Source: Cryobacterium sp. (lineage in GTDB: Bacteria > Actinomycetota > Actinomycetes > Actinomycetales > Microbacteriaceae). Taken from it: a DNA stretch of 64,000 bases. Shown here one piece after another: positions 26,733 through 38,968 of this stretch (position 1 is its first letter; each line of letters starts with the position of its first letter). The translations under genes were made by a program, and so were the position numbers. The notes under the pieces are model-generated. The model was not told the DNA's origin and made no database searches. It saw only the letters and a list, made by a program, of their open reading frames with translations. The DNA is taken from positions 1 to 64,000 of the forward strand of contig NZ_JAODBG010000055.1 of assembly GCF_025463825.1 (NCBI RefSeq), in the 5' to 3' direction.

Positions 26733-28151
26733 ATGTCTGACGTTCTACTGGACCGACCCGAGCTCGCAGGGCTGGGGGTGTACGAATTTGGCTGGTCCGA
26801 TTCCGACGCCGCCGGCGCCTCCGCGCGCCGCGGAATTTCGCCCGAGGTTGTCACCGACATCTCGAACCTGAAGAAGGAACCGGCCTGGATGCTGGAGCGG
26901 CGCCTGAAGGCGTTGCAGCTCTTCGAGCGCAAGCCCATGCCCACGTGGGGCGCCGATCTGTCCGAGATCGATTTCGACAACATTAAGTACTTCGTGCGCT
27001 CCACGGAGAAGCAGGCCCAGACCTGGGAAGACCTGCCCGACGACATCAAGAACACCTACGAGAAGCTCGGCATTCCCGAGGCCGAACGTCAGCGCCTGGT
27101 GTCCGGCGTCGCCGCACAGTACGAGTCCGAGGTGGTCTACCACCAGATCAACGAGGAACTCGAAGCCCAGGGCGTCATCTTCATGGACACCGACACCGCC
27201 CTCAAGGAGCACCCGGAGTTCTTCGAGGAGTACTTCGGCAGCGTCATCCCGTCCGGCGACAACAAGTTCGCCGCCCTGAACACTTCGGTCTGGTCCGGTG
27301 GCTCGTTCGTCTACGTGCCGCCCGGCGTGCACGTCGAGATCCCGCTGCAGGCCTACTTCCGTATCAACACGGAGAACATGGGCCAGTTCGAGCGCACGCT
27401 GATCATCGCCGACGAGGGCAGCTACGTGCACTACATCGAGGGCTGCACCGCCCCCATCTACAAGTCCGACTCGCTGCACTCCGCCGTTGTCGAGATCATC
27501 GTGAAGAAAAACGCCCGCGTTCGCTACACGACCATCCAGAACTGGTCGAATAACGTGTACAACCTCGTCACCAAGCGCGCCACGGCTGCCGAGGGCGCCA
27601 CCATGGAGTGGATCGACGGCAACATCGGCTCGAAGGTCACCATGAAGTACCCGTCCATCTACCTGATGGGCGAGCACGCCAAGGGCGAGACCCTGTCGGT
27701 CGCGTTCGCCGGCCCCGGCCAGCACCAGGACGCCGGCGCCAAGATGATCCACATGGCCCCGTACACGCAGTCCTCCATCGTGTCGAAGTCGATCGCCCGA
27801 GGCGGTGGCCGTGCCGGTTACCGCGGTGAAGTGCGCGTGGATGCCGGAGCGCACCACTCCGCCAACACCGTGCGCTGTGATGCCCTGCTGGTTGACACGC
27901 AGTCCCGGTCCGACACCTACCCCGCCATCGACATCCGGGTCGACGACGTTCAGCTCGGCCACGAGGCCACCGTGTCGCGGGTCAGCGAAGAGCAGCTCTT
28001 CTACCTGATGAGCCGTGGCATGCCCGAAGACGAAGCCATGGCCATGATCGTGCGTGGCTTCATCGAACCGATCGCCAGGGAGCTCCCGATGGAGTACGCC
28101 CTCGAACTCAACAAGCTCATTGAAATGGGCATGGAAGGATCCGTCGGCTAA
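26733..28151 (+). CDS. sufB: Fe-S cluster assembly protein SufB
   Basis: SufB-type sequence including [43 protein letters not shown]. Confidence 0.97.
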   Translation: MSDVLLDRPELAGLGVYEFGWSDSDAAGASARRGISPEVVTDISNLKKEPAWMLERRLKALQLFERKPMPTWGADLSEIDFDNIKYFVRSTEKQAQTWEDLPDDIKNTYEKLGIPEAERQRLVSGVAAQYESEVVYHQINEELEAQGVIFMDTDTALKEHPEFFEEYFGSVIPSGDNKFAALNTSVWSGGSFVYVPPGVHVEIPLQAYFRINTENMGQFERTLIIADEGSYVHYIEGCTAPIYKSDSLHSAVVEIIVKKNARVRYTTIQNWSNNVYNLVTKRATAAEGATMEWIDGNIGSKVTMKYPSIYLMGEHAKGETLSVAFAGPGQHQDAGAKMIHMAPYTQSSIVSKSIARGGGRAGYRGEVRVDAGAHHSANTVRCDALLVDTQSRSDTYPAIDIRVDDVQLGHEATVSRVSEEQLFYLMSRGMPEDEAMAMIVRGFIEPIARELPMEYALELNKLIEMGMEGSVG

Positions 28152-29375
28152 ATGTCCGCCGCCTCAACTTCAACAGCGCCCGACGCCGCAACCTCGTCGG
28201 AAGCCTTGCCCACCGCGCAGCAGCACGGCATCAAGGAACACTCAGACGGCCGGTTCGGCTTCGTCCCCGTGCAGACCCGCTCCGCACGATTCAAGAGCTT
28301 CGATGTGGCCGACTTCCCTGCCGTCACCGGCCGGGAAGCGGTCTGGAAGCTTTCACCCGTCGCCAAGTTCACCGACCTCACCGCCGGCGAACTCGACGGT
28401 GCGGTGTACGACTTCGCTTCGACGCCGCACGCCGACGTCGATGTGACCTGGGTCGACCGCACCGATGCGCGCATCGGCGGTGCCGGAGCCCCCGAGGAGC
28501 GCGCCGCCGCGAACGCATGGAGCACCTTCGAGAAGGCCCTGGCCATCACCGTCACCGGCGAGGAAGCCAAGGAGATCACGCTCACCCGATCCGCCCTCGG
28601 TTCGGCGCCCCGCGCTGCACACACCGTCATCGAGGCCAAGCCGTTCAGCCAAGCCGTCGTGATCCTGCAGAACACCGGCGACGCGCGCATCTCCGAGAAC
28701 GTGGAGATCATCGTCGGCGAATCCGCCAACCTCACGGTCGTCACCGTGCAGGAGTGGAACGCCGACGCCGTCCAGCTCGCGAACCACTTCGCCAGCATCG
28801 GCCGGGACGCCCGCCTCAAGCACGTCGTCGTCTCCCTCGGCGGCGGCATCGTGCGGGTCAACCCGTCGGTGCACCTCGCCGGCCAGGGCAGCGACACCGA
28901 GCTCTTCGGCCTGTACTTCGCCGACGCCGGCCAGCACCTCGAGCAGCAGGTGTACGTCAACCACGACGCACCGAACAGCCGCAGCCGGGTGACCTACAAG
29001 GGCGCCCTGCAGGGCGCCGGAGCGCGCACCGTCTGGATTGGCGACGTGCTGATCGGCAACACCGCACCGGGCACCGACAGCTACGAGCAGAACCGCAACC
29101 TGGTCCTCACCGAGGGCACCCGGGCAGACTCCATCCCGAACCTCGAAATCGAGACCGGCGACATCCTCGGAGCAGGACACGCCAGCGCCACGGGTCGCTT
29201 CGACGACGAGCAGCTGTTCTACCTGCAGTCGCGTGGTATCGGGGAGATCGAAGCACGGCGCCTCGTCGTGCGCGGCTTCCTCAGCGAAATCGTGCAGCAC
29301 ATCGGCTCACCCGCCCTCGAAGAGCGCCTGCAGGGCGCCATCGAAGACGAACTCCGCGGAACAGAAGGCAACTGA
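28152..29375 (+). CDS. sufD: Fe-S cluster assembly protein SufD
   Basis: ATGRFDDEQLFYLQSRGIGEIEARRLVVRGFLSEI; follows sufB directly. Confidence 0.95.
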   Translation: MSAASTSTAPDAATSSEALPTAQQHGIKEHSDGRFGFVPVQTRSARFKSFDVADFPAVTGREAVWKLSPVAKFTDLTAGELDGAVYDFASTPHADVDVTWVDRTDARIGGAGAPEERAAANAWSTFEKALAITVTGEEAKEITLTRSALGSAPRAAHTVIEAKPFSQAVVILQNTGDARISENVEIIVGESANLTVVTVQEWNADAVQLANHFASIGRDARLKHVVVSLGGGIVRVNPSVHLAGQGSDTELFGLYFADAGQHLEQQVYVNHDAPNSRSRVTYKGALQGAGARTVWIGDVLIGNTAPGTDSYEQNRNLVLTEGTRADSIPNLEIETGDILGAGHASATGRFDDEQLFYLQSRGIGEIEARRLVVRGFLSEIVQHIGSPALEERLQGAIEDELRGTEGN

Positions 29376-29377
29376 AC

Positions 29378-29704
29378 ATGGCGTCAACCAAGATTTGCGC
29401 GCTCGACGAGCTTGAGCCCAACGAGGCCATCAAGGTCGAGATCGGCGGCGTGTCCATCGCCGTCGTCCGGGACTCGAACGGCGCCGTCTTCGCCATCGGC
29501 GACACCTGCACCCACGGCGACATCTCGCTGTCCGAGGGCTTCGTCGAAGGGGACACTCTGGAATGCTGGGCGCACGGCTCCAAATTCTCGCTCAAGACCG
29601 GTCGCCCGCTGACCCTGCCGGCCTACGAGCCCGTGCCCGTCTACCAGGTCGACCTGATCGACGGAGACGTGTTTATCGACCCACTGGTCACCATCGCCGT
29701 CTGA
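29378..29704 (+). CDS. Rieske [2Fe-2S] ferredoxin-like protein in the SUF operon
   Basis: Rieske ligands CTHGD and CWAHGSKF (CxH...CxxH). Confidence 0.93.
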   Translation: MASTKICALDELEPNEAIKVEIGGVSIAVVRDSNGAVFAIGDTCTHGDISLSEGFVEGDTLECWAHGSKFSLKTGRPLTLPAYEPVPVYQVDLIDGDVFIDPLVTIAV

Positions 29705-29788
29705 TGCCCTCCGCGCTCACCCGCACGGCGGCATCCGGCCCTCCACACTGAAGCCCGCAGCACGCGGACAACGAAAGAGATACTGAAA

Positions 29789-30553
29789 ATGTCTGTTCTT
29801 GAGATCAAAGACCTGCACGTCAGCGTCGAGACCGACCAGGGCACCAAGCAGATCCTGCGCGGCGTCGACCTCACCATCAACGAGGGCGAGATCCACGCGA
29901 TCATGGGGCCGAACGGCTCCGGCAAGTCCACCCTGGCATACACGATCGCCGGCCACCCCAAGTACCACGTCGACAGCGGTTCCATCCTGCTGGACGGGGC
30001 CGAGGTCCTCACCATGACCGTCGACGAGCGCGCCCGCGCCGGCCTCTTCCTGGCCATGCAGTACCCGGTCGAGATCCCCGGCGTCACCGTCACCAATTTC
30101 CTCCGCACCGCCAAGACCGCCATCGACGGTGAGGCACCTGCGATCCGCACCTGGATCAAGGATGTCCGCGAGTCCATGGTGCGCCTGCGCATGGACAAGA
30201 GCTTCGCCGAGCGCAACGTCAACGAAGGCTTCTCCGGTGGCGAGAAGAAGCGCAACGAGATCCTGCAGCTGGAACTGCTCAAGCCCAAGTTCGCCGTCCT
30301 CGACGAGACCGACTCCGGCCTCGACGTCGACGCGCTGAAAATCGTGTCCGAGGGGGTCAACCGCGCCAAGGAGAACACCGGCCTCGGGCTGCTCCTGATC
30401 ACGCACTACACCCGCATCCTGCGCTACATCAAGCCCGACTTCGTGCACGTCTTCGTGGACGGCCGCATCGCCGAACAGGGCGGCCCCGAACTCGCCGACC
30501 GTCTCGAAGACGAAGGATACGATCGCTTCCTCGCCGAGACGCCCGTAGGCTAG
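29789..30553 (+). CDS. sufC: Fe-S cluster assembly ATPase SufC
   Basis: [36 protein letters not shown]. Confidence 0.97.
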   Translation: MSVLEIKDLHVSVETDQGTKQILRGVDLTINEGEIHAIMGPNGSGKSTLAYTIAGHPKYHVDSGSILLDGAEVLTMTVDERARAGLFLAMQYPVEIPGVTVTNFLRTAKTAIDGEAPAIRTWIKDVRESMVRLRMDKSFAERNVNEGFSGGEKKRNEILQLELLKPKFAVLDETDSGLDVDALKIVSEGVNRAKENTGLGLLLITHYTRILRYIKPDFVHVFVDGRIAEQGGPELADRLEDEGYDRFLAETPVG

Positions 30554-30557
30554 AACC

Positions 30558-30887
30558 ATGGTCTCCACACTCACCCCGGCGCGCTTCGATGAGATCGAAG
30601 AGGCGCTCAAGGACGTCATGGACCCTGAGCTGGGCATCAATGTCGTCGACCTCGGTCTGATCTACGACCTGGGCTGGGACGACGAGAACGACGCCCTGAT
30701 CATCCACATGACTCTCACATCGGCCGGCTGCCCGCTCACCGACGTGCTCGAGGAACAGACCGCGGAAGCGCTGGACGGCGTCGTCGACCAGTTCCGGATC
30801 AACTGGGTCTGGATGCCGCCGTGGGGTCCGGAGAAGATCACCGACGACGGCCGCGACATGATGCGCGCACTCGGCTTCGCGATCTGA
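30558..30887 (+). CDS. sufT: Metal-sulfur cluster assembly factor (DUF59/SufT family)
   Basis: LKDVMDPELGINVVDLGLIYDL; TSAGCPLTDVLEEQ. Confidence 0.9.
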   Translation: MVSTLTPARFDEIEEALKDVMDPELGINVVDLGLIYDLGWDDENDALIIHMTLTSAGCPLTDVLEEQTAEALDGVVDQFRINWVWMPPWGPEKITDDGRDMMRALGFAI

Positions 30888-30902
30888 GACCGAACCAACC
30901 GC

Positions 30903-30946
30903 CCGCGCCGGGACGGATGCCACGCATCCGGCCCGGCGCGGTTTTT
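30903..30946 (+). terminator. Rho-independent terminator after suf operon
   Basis: CCGCGCCGGGACGGATGC-CAC-GCATCCGGCCCGGCGCGG then TTTTT. Confidence 0.88.
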
Positions 30947-31005
30947 CGTTCCATCCGGCCTGGATGGGCCGGCGTCGACGCGCGATCGCGACGCATCACC
31001 GTTTG

Positions 31006-31025
31006 TAACGCCGTACCAGGCGTTA
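31006..31025. promoter_or_regulatory. Palindromic operator-like site upstream of TetR gene
   Basis: TAACGCC-GTACCA-GGCGTTA, perfect 7-bp arms, just upstream of a TATTCT -10-like box. Confidence 0.6.
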
Positions 31026-31043
31026 GAGGGCTATTCTAAGCAG

Positions 31044-31694
31044 ATGGATAACCCGCGCACCCGCAGCCAGATCCGCCGCGATGCCCAGACCGCCGGCACC
31101 CGGGGGGACATCATCGAGGCCGCCAGTGCGTTGATGCGGGAACACGGTTACGTGGGCACGTCGATCGCCGCCATCGCCGACAAGGGCGGGGTTGCCGTCC
31201 AGACCATCTACAACACCGTGGGCTCAAAGGTGGACGTCCTCGCGGCGGTCCTCGCCGCGACGAACGACGGGGCGCGTGCGGCCGGCCTCTCCGCGACCGG
31301 GCTCGGCGCGGGGATCACCGGTGCCGGAAACCCCGGGAGCGCCGTGCGGGTCCTCGCCGCCTGGATCGCCGATTCCAACGAGCGGGCGGCTCCGCTGAAC
31401 CGCGTGGTCAACGAGGCCGCCGGGCTGGACCCGGAGATCAAGGAACTCGAGCTCAGCATGGCAGCCCGCAGCCTGCACGCGTACAGCGAAGCCGTCGGCG
31501 CGCTCCGCTCCCAGCTGGGGCTGCGGCCGGGCCTGAGCGACCATGAGGCCGCCACGTCGATCTGGGCGCTCGGCCATCCCCAGGTGTTCACCACCCTGGT
31601 GGGCGGCTTCGGCTGGTCGAGGGAAACCTACGAGAACTGGTTGCGGTCCGCACTGCCCGGGGTGCTGCCCACCGGGCGTTTCCCCGCCCGGTGA
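31044..31694 (+). CDS. TetR/AcrR family transcriptional regulator
   Basis: N-terminal HTH: IIEAASALMREHGYVGTSIAAIADKGGVAVQTIYNTVGSKVDVL. Confidence 0.9.
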   Translation: MDNPRTRSQIRRDAQTAGTRGDIIEAASALMREHGYVGTSIAAIADKGGVAVQTIYNTVGSKVDVLAAVLAATNDGARAAGLSATGLGAGITGAGNPGSAVRVLAAWIADSNERAAPLNRVVNEAAGLDPEIKELELSMAARSLHAYSEAVGALRSQLGLRPGLSDHEAATSIWALGHPQVFTTLVGGFGWSRETYENWLRSALPGVLPTGRFPAR

Positions 31695-31813
31695 TCGCCG
31701 GCCGAGAGCACCCATTCGGGCACATCGGCACCGAAACCCCGCGCGAACAAATATACTGGTGGATTGGCCGCCTTTGGCCGCCCTCCTCCGACTCCCTTGA
31801 ATGGACTATTGCT

Positions 31814-33412
<1,599 letters not shown>

Positions 33413-33430
33413 CCCGTTCGGTCCCAGCTG

Positions 33431-33468
33431 CGAAAAACCCGCCGGCCCCGTCAGGGGCGGCGGGTTTT
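33431..33468. terminator. Bidirectional terminator between ABC-F and SURF1 genes
   Basis: AAAAACCCGCCGGCCCC-GTCA-GGGGCGGCGGGTTTT. Confidence 0.85.
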
Positions 33469-33481
33469 GCGCTCTCTCAGA

Positions 33482-34324
33482 TCAGGAGTGCTGGTCGATC
33501 AGCTCGTCCTCGATCTCGGCGTCGCTGCGGGGCTTCGCCGCCTGCCGCCTGGCCCGCTCAGCGGCCCGCTCCTGCTCCTGCGGCACCTCGGCGTTGACGG
33601 TGCGGAACTCCTGCCTGGCCGCCCAGCCCAGGCCCACGAACGCCATCAGGGCGAAGACGAACCACTGGAAGGCGTAGGACAGGTGCGGCCCTTCATCGCG
33701 AACGGGTCGCAGCACGGCGGTGGGACGTTCGGCGGGAGCCGGATCCTCCGACTTCATCAGTCCGTAGGCGCCGGTGTAGGTGTCCTGGCCGAGCCGTTCC
33801 GCGATGTCGGGCAGGTTGATGGTGGCCACCTGATTGCCGCTGGCACTGCGGCCCGCCAGCACTGGCTCTCCCTGCTTGAGCCGAACCACCACGGTGACCT
33901 GGCCGTCCGGCGCTGCCGGCACCGCGTCGGGGGAGTTCTGGTCTTCACCGGTCGGCACCCAGCCGCGGTCGACGATGAAAACGTCACCATTGGCCAGCAG
34001 CAGCGGAGTGAGAACCTCGAATCCGGGATTGATGTTCAGCGAACGGTTCCGGACGAGCAACTCCTCATCCAGCAGGTAGGTTCCGGTGAGTTCGACGGGC
34101 AACCATTTTTGATCCTCGTCGAAGGATTCCAGGGTGGGCAGGGCCTCGGCCAGCGACACGGGTTCGGCGTCGAAGTTCGCGTCCAGCCGGCTGATCTCGA
34201 CCTGGGCCTCGGCGCGCCGGGCGAGTTGCCACATGCCGAGCCCCGAGCACACCACGGCGAAGATGATCGTGAGGGCCAGGTAACCTGCCCACTGCCGCGA
34301 AACCAGGAACCGCCAGCCGGTCAT
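33482..34324 (-). CDS. SURF1 family cytochrome oxidase biogenesis protein
   Basis: GMWQLARRAEAQ, VFIVDRGWVPTG, C-terminal TM with WFVFALMAFVGLGWAARQEF. Confidence 0.9.
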   Translation of the reverse strand: MTGWRFLVSRQWAGYLALTIIFAVVCSGLGMWQLARRAEAQVEISRLDANFDAEPVSLAEALPTLESFDEDQKWLPVELTGTYLLDEELLVRNRSLNINPGFEVLTPLLLANGDVFIVDRGWVPTGEDQNSPDAVPAAPDGQVTVVVRLKQGEPVLAGRSASGNQVATINLPDIAERLGQDTYTGAYGLMKSEDPAPAERPTAVLRPVRDEGPHLSYAFQWFVFALMAFVGLGWAARQEFRTVNAEVPQEQERAAERARRQAAKPRSDAEIEDELIDQHS

Positions 34325-34548
34325 GCGGGCTCCGGTTGGGTGGGCCGGATGGCGCTCACCGTGAGGGGGAAATCGCGGGTGCGCAGGAAATCGCTGAGGA
34401 ACTCGACATGCTCGTCGCAGGCAAGCCAGGTTTTCCTGCGGTCCTCGGCGTGGATGCGCGGGTTACGCCAGTCGAGCCGCCAGGCGGCGCCCTCTCGGCA
34501 GCCGGCCCGCGAGCAGCTGGTCTCCGGGGCGTCCCCGAAGCCGATCAC
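34321..34548 (-). CDS. Small conserved-looking protein with C-x4-C...C-x2-H motif
   Basis: CSRAGC...CDEH; 4-bp overlaps with both neighbouring genes. Confidence 0.75.
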   Translation of the reverse strand: MIGFGDAPETSCSRAGCREGAAWRLDWRNPRIHAEDRRKTWLACDEHVEFLSDFLRTRDFPLTVSAIRPTQPEPA

Positions 34549-34868
34549 AGGGGTTCTCCGTCGCTCGTGGGCCGGTTCTCGTCCGGGCGGCCGGCGGCAA
34601 GCCGGGGGAGCGTGGCCACGGCGCCGGGCCGTAGCACCTCAGGGGTGGGCTGGCCGCCGTGCACATTCGCAGCGACAACGGCGAAGTACGGGAGCAGGAT
34701 GGCGCCGAGAGCGCAAATCAGGAGCCACCAGCCCTGCACGAACAGCATCAGTACGATGCAGACCATGCGGATGCCCATCGTGACGGCATACCGGATCATG
34801 CGGCGACGCCGCTCCTCCTCCGGAGACAGAGGGAGCGTCGTGATCGATTGCTGCTTCATCGTGCCCAT
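34545..34868 (-). CDS. DUF3099-like small membrane protein
   Basis: Two adjacent TM segments (VTMGIRMVCIVLMLFVQGWWLLICALGAILLPYFAVVAANV); Actinobacteria-typical context. Confidence 0.75.
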   Translation of the reverse strand: MGTMKQQSITTLPLSPEEERRRRMIRYAVTMGIRMVCIVLMLFVQGWWLLICALGAILLPYFAVVAANVHGGQPTPEVLRPGAVATLPRLAAGRPDENRPTSDGEPL

Positions 34869-35022
34869 CGCTTCACCCGGTGATCGGTATTCGTAGGCCG
34901 GTTACCTGTCGTGAAACAAGTTTACGTCTCCTGTCCACCCCTGGGGTGCATCGATGGACGCTCTAAGCTGAATGGATCTGTGCCCGCTGACGTGCGGGCA
35001 TTCCCACTGAAAGGACCGCGCC

Positions 35023-35733
35023 ATGGCGACCGCTCGAACAGTTCTGGTAACCGGAGGCAATCGCGGCATCGGCTACGCCATCGCCGAGGAATTCATCGCC
35101 AAAGGGCACCGGGTGGCCATCACCGCCCGCTCCGGCGAGGGCCCCGCCGGCAGCCTCACCGTGCGGGCCGACGTCACGGACTACGCCTCCGTCGACGCCG
35201 CCTTCACCGAGATCGAAGCCGCGCTCGGCCCGGTCGAAGTGGTCGTGGCCAACGCCGGCATCACCAAGGACACCCTCCTCATGCGCATGTCGGAGGAGGA
35301 CTTCACCTCGGTCATCGACACCAACCTCAGCGGCGCGTTCCGCGTCGTCAAGCGGGCGTCCAAGGGCATGCTCAAGGCCAGGTTCGGCCGGATCGTGCTC
35401 ATCTCCAGCGTCGTCGGGCTGTACGGTTCCGCCGGCCAGGTGAACTACTCGTCGTCCAAGAGCGGCCTGGTCGGTCTCGCCCGCTCGGTCACCAGGGAGC
35501 TCGGCGCCCGCGGCATCACCGCGAACGTCGTCGCCCCCGGTTTCATCGAAACCGACATGACCGCCGCCCTGCCCGAGGCGCAGCAGGCCGAGTACAAGCG
35601 GAACATCCCGGCCGGCCGGTTCGCCGCGCCCGCCGAGGTCGCCAGGGTCGTCACCTGGATCGCCGGTGACGACGCGTCCTATATCTCCGGCGCGGTCATC
35701 CCCGTCGACGGCGGCCTGGGCATGGGCCACTAA
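35023..35733 (+). CDS. fabG: 3-oxoacyl-ACP reductase family SDR
   Basis: VTGGNRGIGYAIAEEF; NAGITKDTLLMRM; YSSSKSGLVG. Confidence 0.92.
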   Translation: MATARTVLVTGGNRGIGYAIAEEFIAKGHRVAITARSGEGPAGSLTVRADVTDYASVDAAFTEIEAALGPVEVVVANAGITKDTLLMRMSEEDFTSVIDTNLSGAFRVVKRASKGMLKARFGRIVLISSVVGLYGSAGQVNYSSSKSGLVGLARSVTRELGARGITANVVAPGFIETDMTAALPEAQQAEYKRNIPAGRFAAPAEVARVVTWIAGDDASYISGAVIPVDGGLGMGH

Positions 35734-35750
35734 CCCTCGAGCCCCGAAAG

Positions 35751-35777
35751 ACCCGGCCGGCTTCGCACCGGCCGGGT
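35751..35777. terminator. Convergent hairpin terminator fabG/serB
   Basis: ACCCGGCCGG-CTTCGCA-CCGGCCGGGT. Confidence 0.7.
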
Positions 35778-36424
35778 CAACCGCGCAGGCCCAGGATCGG
35801 CAGGACCTGGCTGAGGTCGGTCGTACCGATCACCAGGTCGGCCGTGCGGCGCACGATGGGTTTGGCGTTGAAGGCGACGCCGAGACCGGCGACCCGCATC
35901 ATGGTGAGGTCGTTGGCTCCGTCACCCACCGCCACCGTCGAGCAGAGGTCCACGCCGTCCAGCGCCGCCCATTCGGTGAGGGCGGTGGCTTTCGCGGTCG
36001 CGTCGATGATCGGGCCGACCAGGCCGCCGGTGAGGCGTCCGTCGGCCACCTCGAGCCGGTTGGCCCGCCAATGGTCCAGACCCAGGGACGCAGCGAGCGG
36101 GTCCAGGAGCTCATGGAAACCACCGGACACCACACCGATCCGGCTCCCGGCGGCGTGGAGGCCTTCGATCAGGTCGTACACACCGGTGGTAGGCCGGATG
36201 AGCGCCCCCACCTCGGCGAAGACGTCGGTGGACAGCCCCGCCAGCGTCGCTACCCGTTCGCGGAGGCTCTCGGCGAAGTCGAGTTCCCCCCGCATGGCAC
36301 GGTCGGTCACCTCGGCCACCTGGGCGAGGGAACCGGCCGCGTCAGCGAGAAGCTCGATGACCTCGTTCTCGATGAGTGTCGAATCGGCATCCAGGACAAC
36401 GAGGAAGCGAACTGGCGAGATCAC
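35777..36424 (-). CDS. serB: Phosphoserine phosphatase (GTG start at 36424)
   Basis: [29 protein letters not shown]; 4-bp overlap with glgC. Confidence 0.92.
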   Translation of the reverse strand: MISPVRFLVVLDADSTLIENEVIELLADAAGSLAQVAEVTDRAMRGELDFAESLRERVATLAGLSTDVFAEVGALIRPTTGVYDLIEGLHAAGSRIGVVSGGFHELLDPLAASLGLDHWRANRLEVADGRLTGGLVGPIIDATAKATALTEWAALDGVDLCSTVAVGDGANDLTMMRVAGLGVAFNAKPIVRRTADLVIGTTDLSQVLPILGLRG

Positions 36425-37665
36425 GGGTGTACGTGCACACCCTTCCCGACCACGGTGATGCCGGATTCGGTCACGCTGAACCCGCGGGCCAGGTCTCGGT
36501 CGCGGTCGACGCCGATGGCGGCGCCTTCGGCCACGATGACGTCCTTGTCGAGGATCGCGCGGTGCACCACCGCGCCTGGCCGGATCTGCACCCGGTCGAA
36601 CACGATCGAATCCACGACGTGGGCGCCGGAGTCGATGACGGCCCAGGGGCCGACGACGCTGCGCTCGAGGTGGGCACCGGAAATGACGCAACCCAGCGAC
36701 ACGATCGAGTCGATCACGGTACCGAGCGACCCCTTGGCATCCCGCACGAACTTCGCCGGCGGCGAGTTCAGCTGCTGGCTGAAGATGGGCCAGCTCTGGT
36801 TGTAGAGGTTGAACACCGGCAGGGCGGAGATCAGGTCCTGGTGCGCCTCGAAGAACGAGTCGATCGTTCCCACGTCGCGCCAGTAGTAGCGGTCGCGGTC
36901 GGTCGAGCCTGGCACCTCGTTGCGCTGCAGGTCGTACACGCCGGCCTCGCCACGGTTGACGAAGTCGGGAACGATGTCGCCGCCCATGTCGTGGCTGGAA
37001 TCGGTGCGTTCGCCGTCGCGGCGGACAGCGTCGATGAGGGCGTCCGTGTTGAAGACGTAGTTTCCCATCGACGCGAACACCTCGTGCGGCGCGTCGGCCA
37101 GGCCGACGGCGTCCTTGGGCTTCTCCAGGAAGTCCTTGATCTTGTCGGGGGTGGCGGCATCCACTTCGATGACACCGAACTGGTCGGCCAGGCCGATCGG
37201 CTGACGGATGGCGGCAACGGTCGCCTCGGCACCGGAGTCGATGTGGGCCTGGATCATCTGACTGAAGTCCATGCGGTACACGTGGTCCGCGCCGACCACG
37301 ACGACGATGTCGGGCTTCTCATCGTGGATGAGGTTGAGGCTCTGCAGGATCGCATCGGCGGAGCCGCTGAACCAGCGCTTGCCCAGCCGCTGCTGGGCGG
37401 GCACCGAGGCGATGTACGAGTTGAACAGACCGCCGGACACATGCCAGGTCTGCGACACGTGCCGGTCGAGGCTGTGGGACTTGTACTGCGTCAGGACGAC
37501 CACCTGGGTGACGCCCGAGTTGATCAGATTCGACAGTGCGAAGTCGATCAGACGGTAATGCCCTCCAAACGGTACCGCCGGCTTGGCGCGGTCTTCGGTC
37601 AACGGCATCAGCCGTTTTCCCTCGCCGCCTGCGAGAACGATTCCAAAGATCTTCTTGGCCTTCAT
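36421..37665 (-). CDS. glgC: Glucose-1-phosphate adenylyltransferase (start [14 protein letters not shown])
   Basis: [44 protein letters not shown]. Confidence 0.96.
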   Translation of the reverse strand: MKAKKIFGIVLAGGEGKRLMPLTEDRAKPAVPFGGHYRLIDFALSNLINSGVTQVVVLTQYKSHSLDRHVSQTWHVSGGLFNSYIASVPAQQRLGKRWFSGSADAILQSLNLIHDEKPDIVVVVGADHVYRMDFSQMIQAHIDSGAEATVAAIRQPIGLADQFGVIEVDAATPDKIKDFLEKPKDAVGLADAPHEVFASMGNYVFNTDALIDAVRRDGERTDSSHDMGGDIVPDFVNRGEAGVYDLQRNEVPGSTDRDRYYWRDVGTIDSFFEAHQDLISALPVFNLYNQSWPIFSQQLNSPPAKFVRDAKGSLGTVIDSIVSLGCVISGAHLERSVVGPWAVIDSGAHVVDSIVFDRVQIRPGAVVHRAILDKDVIVAEGAAIGVDRDRDLARGFSVTESGITVVGKGVHVHP

Positions 37666-37746
37666 AACTTCAGAGTAGGGCCATCGGCGACTTCCGACCA
37701 GCGTGCGGGGGTGTGTCCGCGGTACAGGCTGCGCTAGTTTTACTGC

Positions 37747-38928
37747 ATGCGCGTCGATCTGCTCACCAAGGAATACCCGCCCGAAATCTACGGAGGGGCC
37801 GGTGTTCACGTTGCGGAACTCGTGAAAGCGCTCCGCGCCGACATCGATGTCACGGTGCGGTGCTTCGGCGCCGCCCGGACGGAGCCCGACACGTTCGCCT
37901 ACGGCGTGCCCGTCGAACTGGCGGACGCCAACGCGACCCTCACGACCTTGGGCGTCGACCTGCAGATGGCCCAGGACGTGCAGGGCGCCGACGTCGTGCA
38001 CTCGCACACCTGGTACGCCAACGGAGCCGGCCACATCGCGAAGCTGCTGCACGGCGTGCCGCACGTGGTCACCGCGCACAGCCTTGAGCCGTTGCGACCC
38101 TGGAAGGCCGAACAGCTCGGCGGCGGCTACCGCGTGTCCAGCTGGATCGAGAAGACCGCGTTCGAGGCCGCGGACGCCGTGATCGCCGTCAGCGGAGGCA
38201 TGCGTGCGGACATCCTGCGCAGCTACCCGGCGCTGGATCCGGCCCGGGTGCACGTGGTCTACAACGGCATCGACCTCGACCGGTGGAAGCCCGTCGACGA
38301 CCACGACACCGTCCGGGCCCTCGGCATCGACCCCGACCGGCCCGCCGTGGTCTTCGTGGGCCGCATCACCCGGCAGAAGGGCCTGCCGTACCTGCTGCGG
38401 GCCGCCGCTCTGCTGCCGCCCGAGGTGCAGCTCGTGCTGTGCGCGGGCGCCCCCGACACGCCCGGCATCCTCGCCGAGGTCACGGACCTCGTCCAGGCCC
38501 TGCAGAAGGAACGCTCCGGGGTGGTCTGGATCGACCGGCTGCTTCCGCAGCCGGAGCTCTCGGCCGTGCTCACCGCCGGCACCGTGTTCGTGTGCCCGTC
38601 GGTGTACGAACCGCTCGGAATCGTCAACCTGGAGGCCATGGCCTGCGGCCTGCCCGTCGTGGGAACCGCCACCGGCGGTATCCCCGAGGTTGTCGCGGAC
38701 GGCGTCACCGGGCGTCTGGTGCCCATCGACCAGCTGAGCGACGGCACCGGAACCCCCACCGATCCGGAGATTTTCGTCGCCGACCTCGCGCGCACGCTCA
38801 CCGAGGTCCTTGCGGACCCCGCGCTGGCCGCCGAAATGGGTCGCGCCGGCCGGGTGCGCGCCGAGGAGATGTTCAGTTGGGGCCAGATCGCCGCCAGCAC
38901 GCGGGAGATTTACGCCGGACTGCTCTAG
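37747..38928 (+). CDS. glgA: Glycogen synthase (actinobacterial GT4 type)
   Basis: [29 protein letters not shown]; divergent from glgC. Confidence 0.93.
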   Translation: MRVDLLTKEYPPEIYGGAGVHVAELVKALRADIDVTVRCFGAARTEPDTFAYGVPVELADANATLTTLGVDLQMAQDVQGADVVHSHTWYANGAGHIAKLLHGVPHVVTAHSLEPLRPWKAEQLGGGYRVSSWIEKTAFEAADAVIAVSGGMRADILRSYPALDPARVHVVYNGIDLDRWKPVDDHDTVRALGIDPDRPAVVFVGRITRQKGLPYLLRAAALLPPEVQLVLCAGAPDTPGILAEVTDLVQALQKERSGVVWIDRLLPQPELSAVLTAGTVFVCPSVYEPLGIVNLEAMACGLPVVGTATGGIPEVVADGVTGRLVPIDQLSDGTGTPTDPEIFVADLARTLTEVLADPALAAEMGRAGRVRAEEMFSWGQIAASTREIYAGLL

Positions 38929-38968
38929 CGTGACCCGGGGGCCCGGCGACGCCCGATAACATGGGGAT

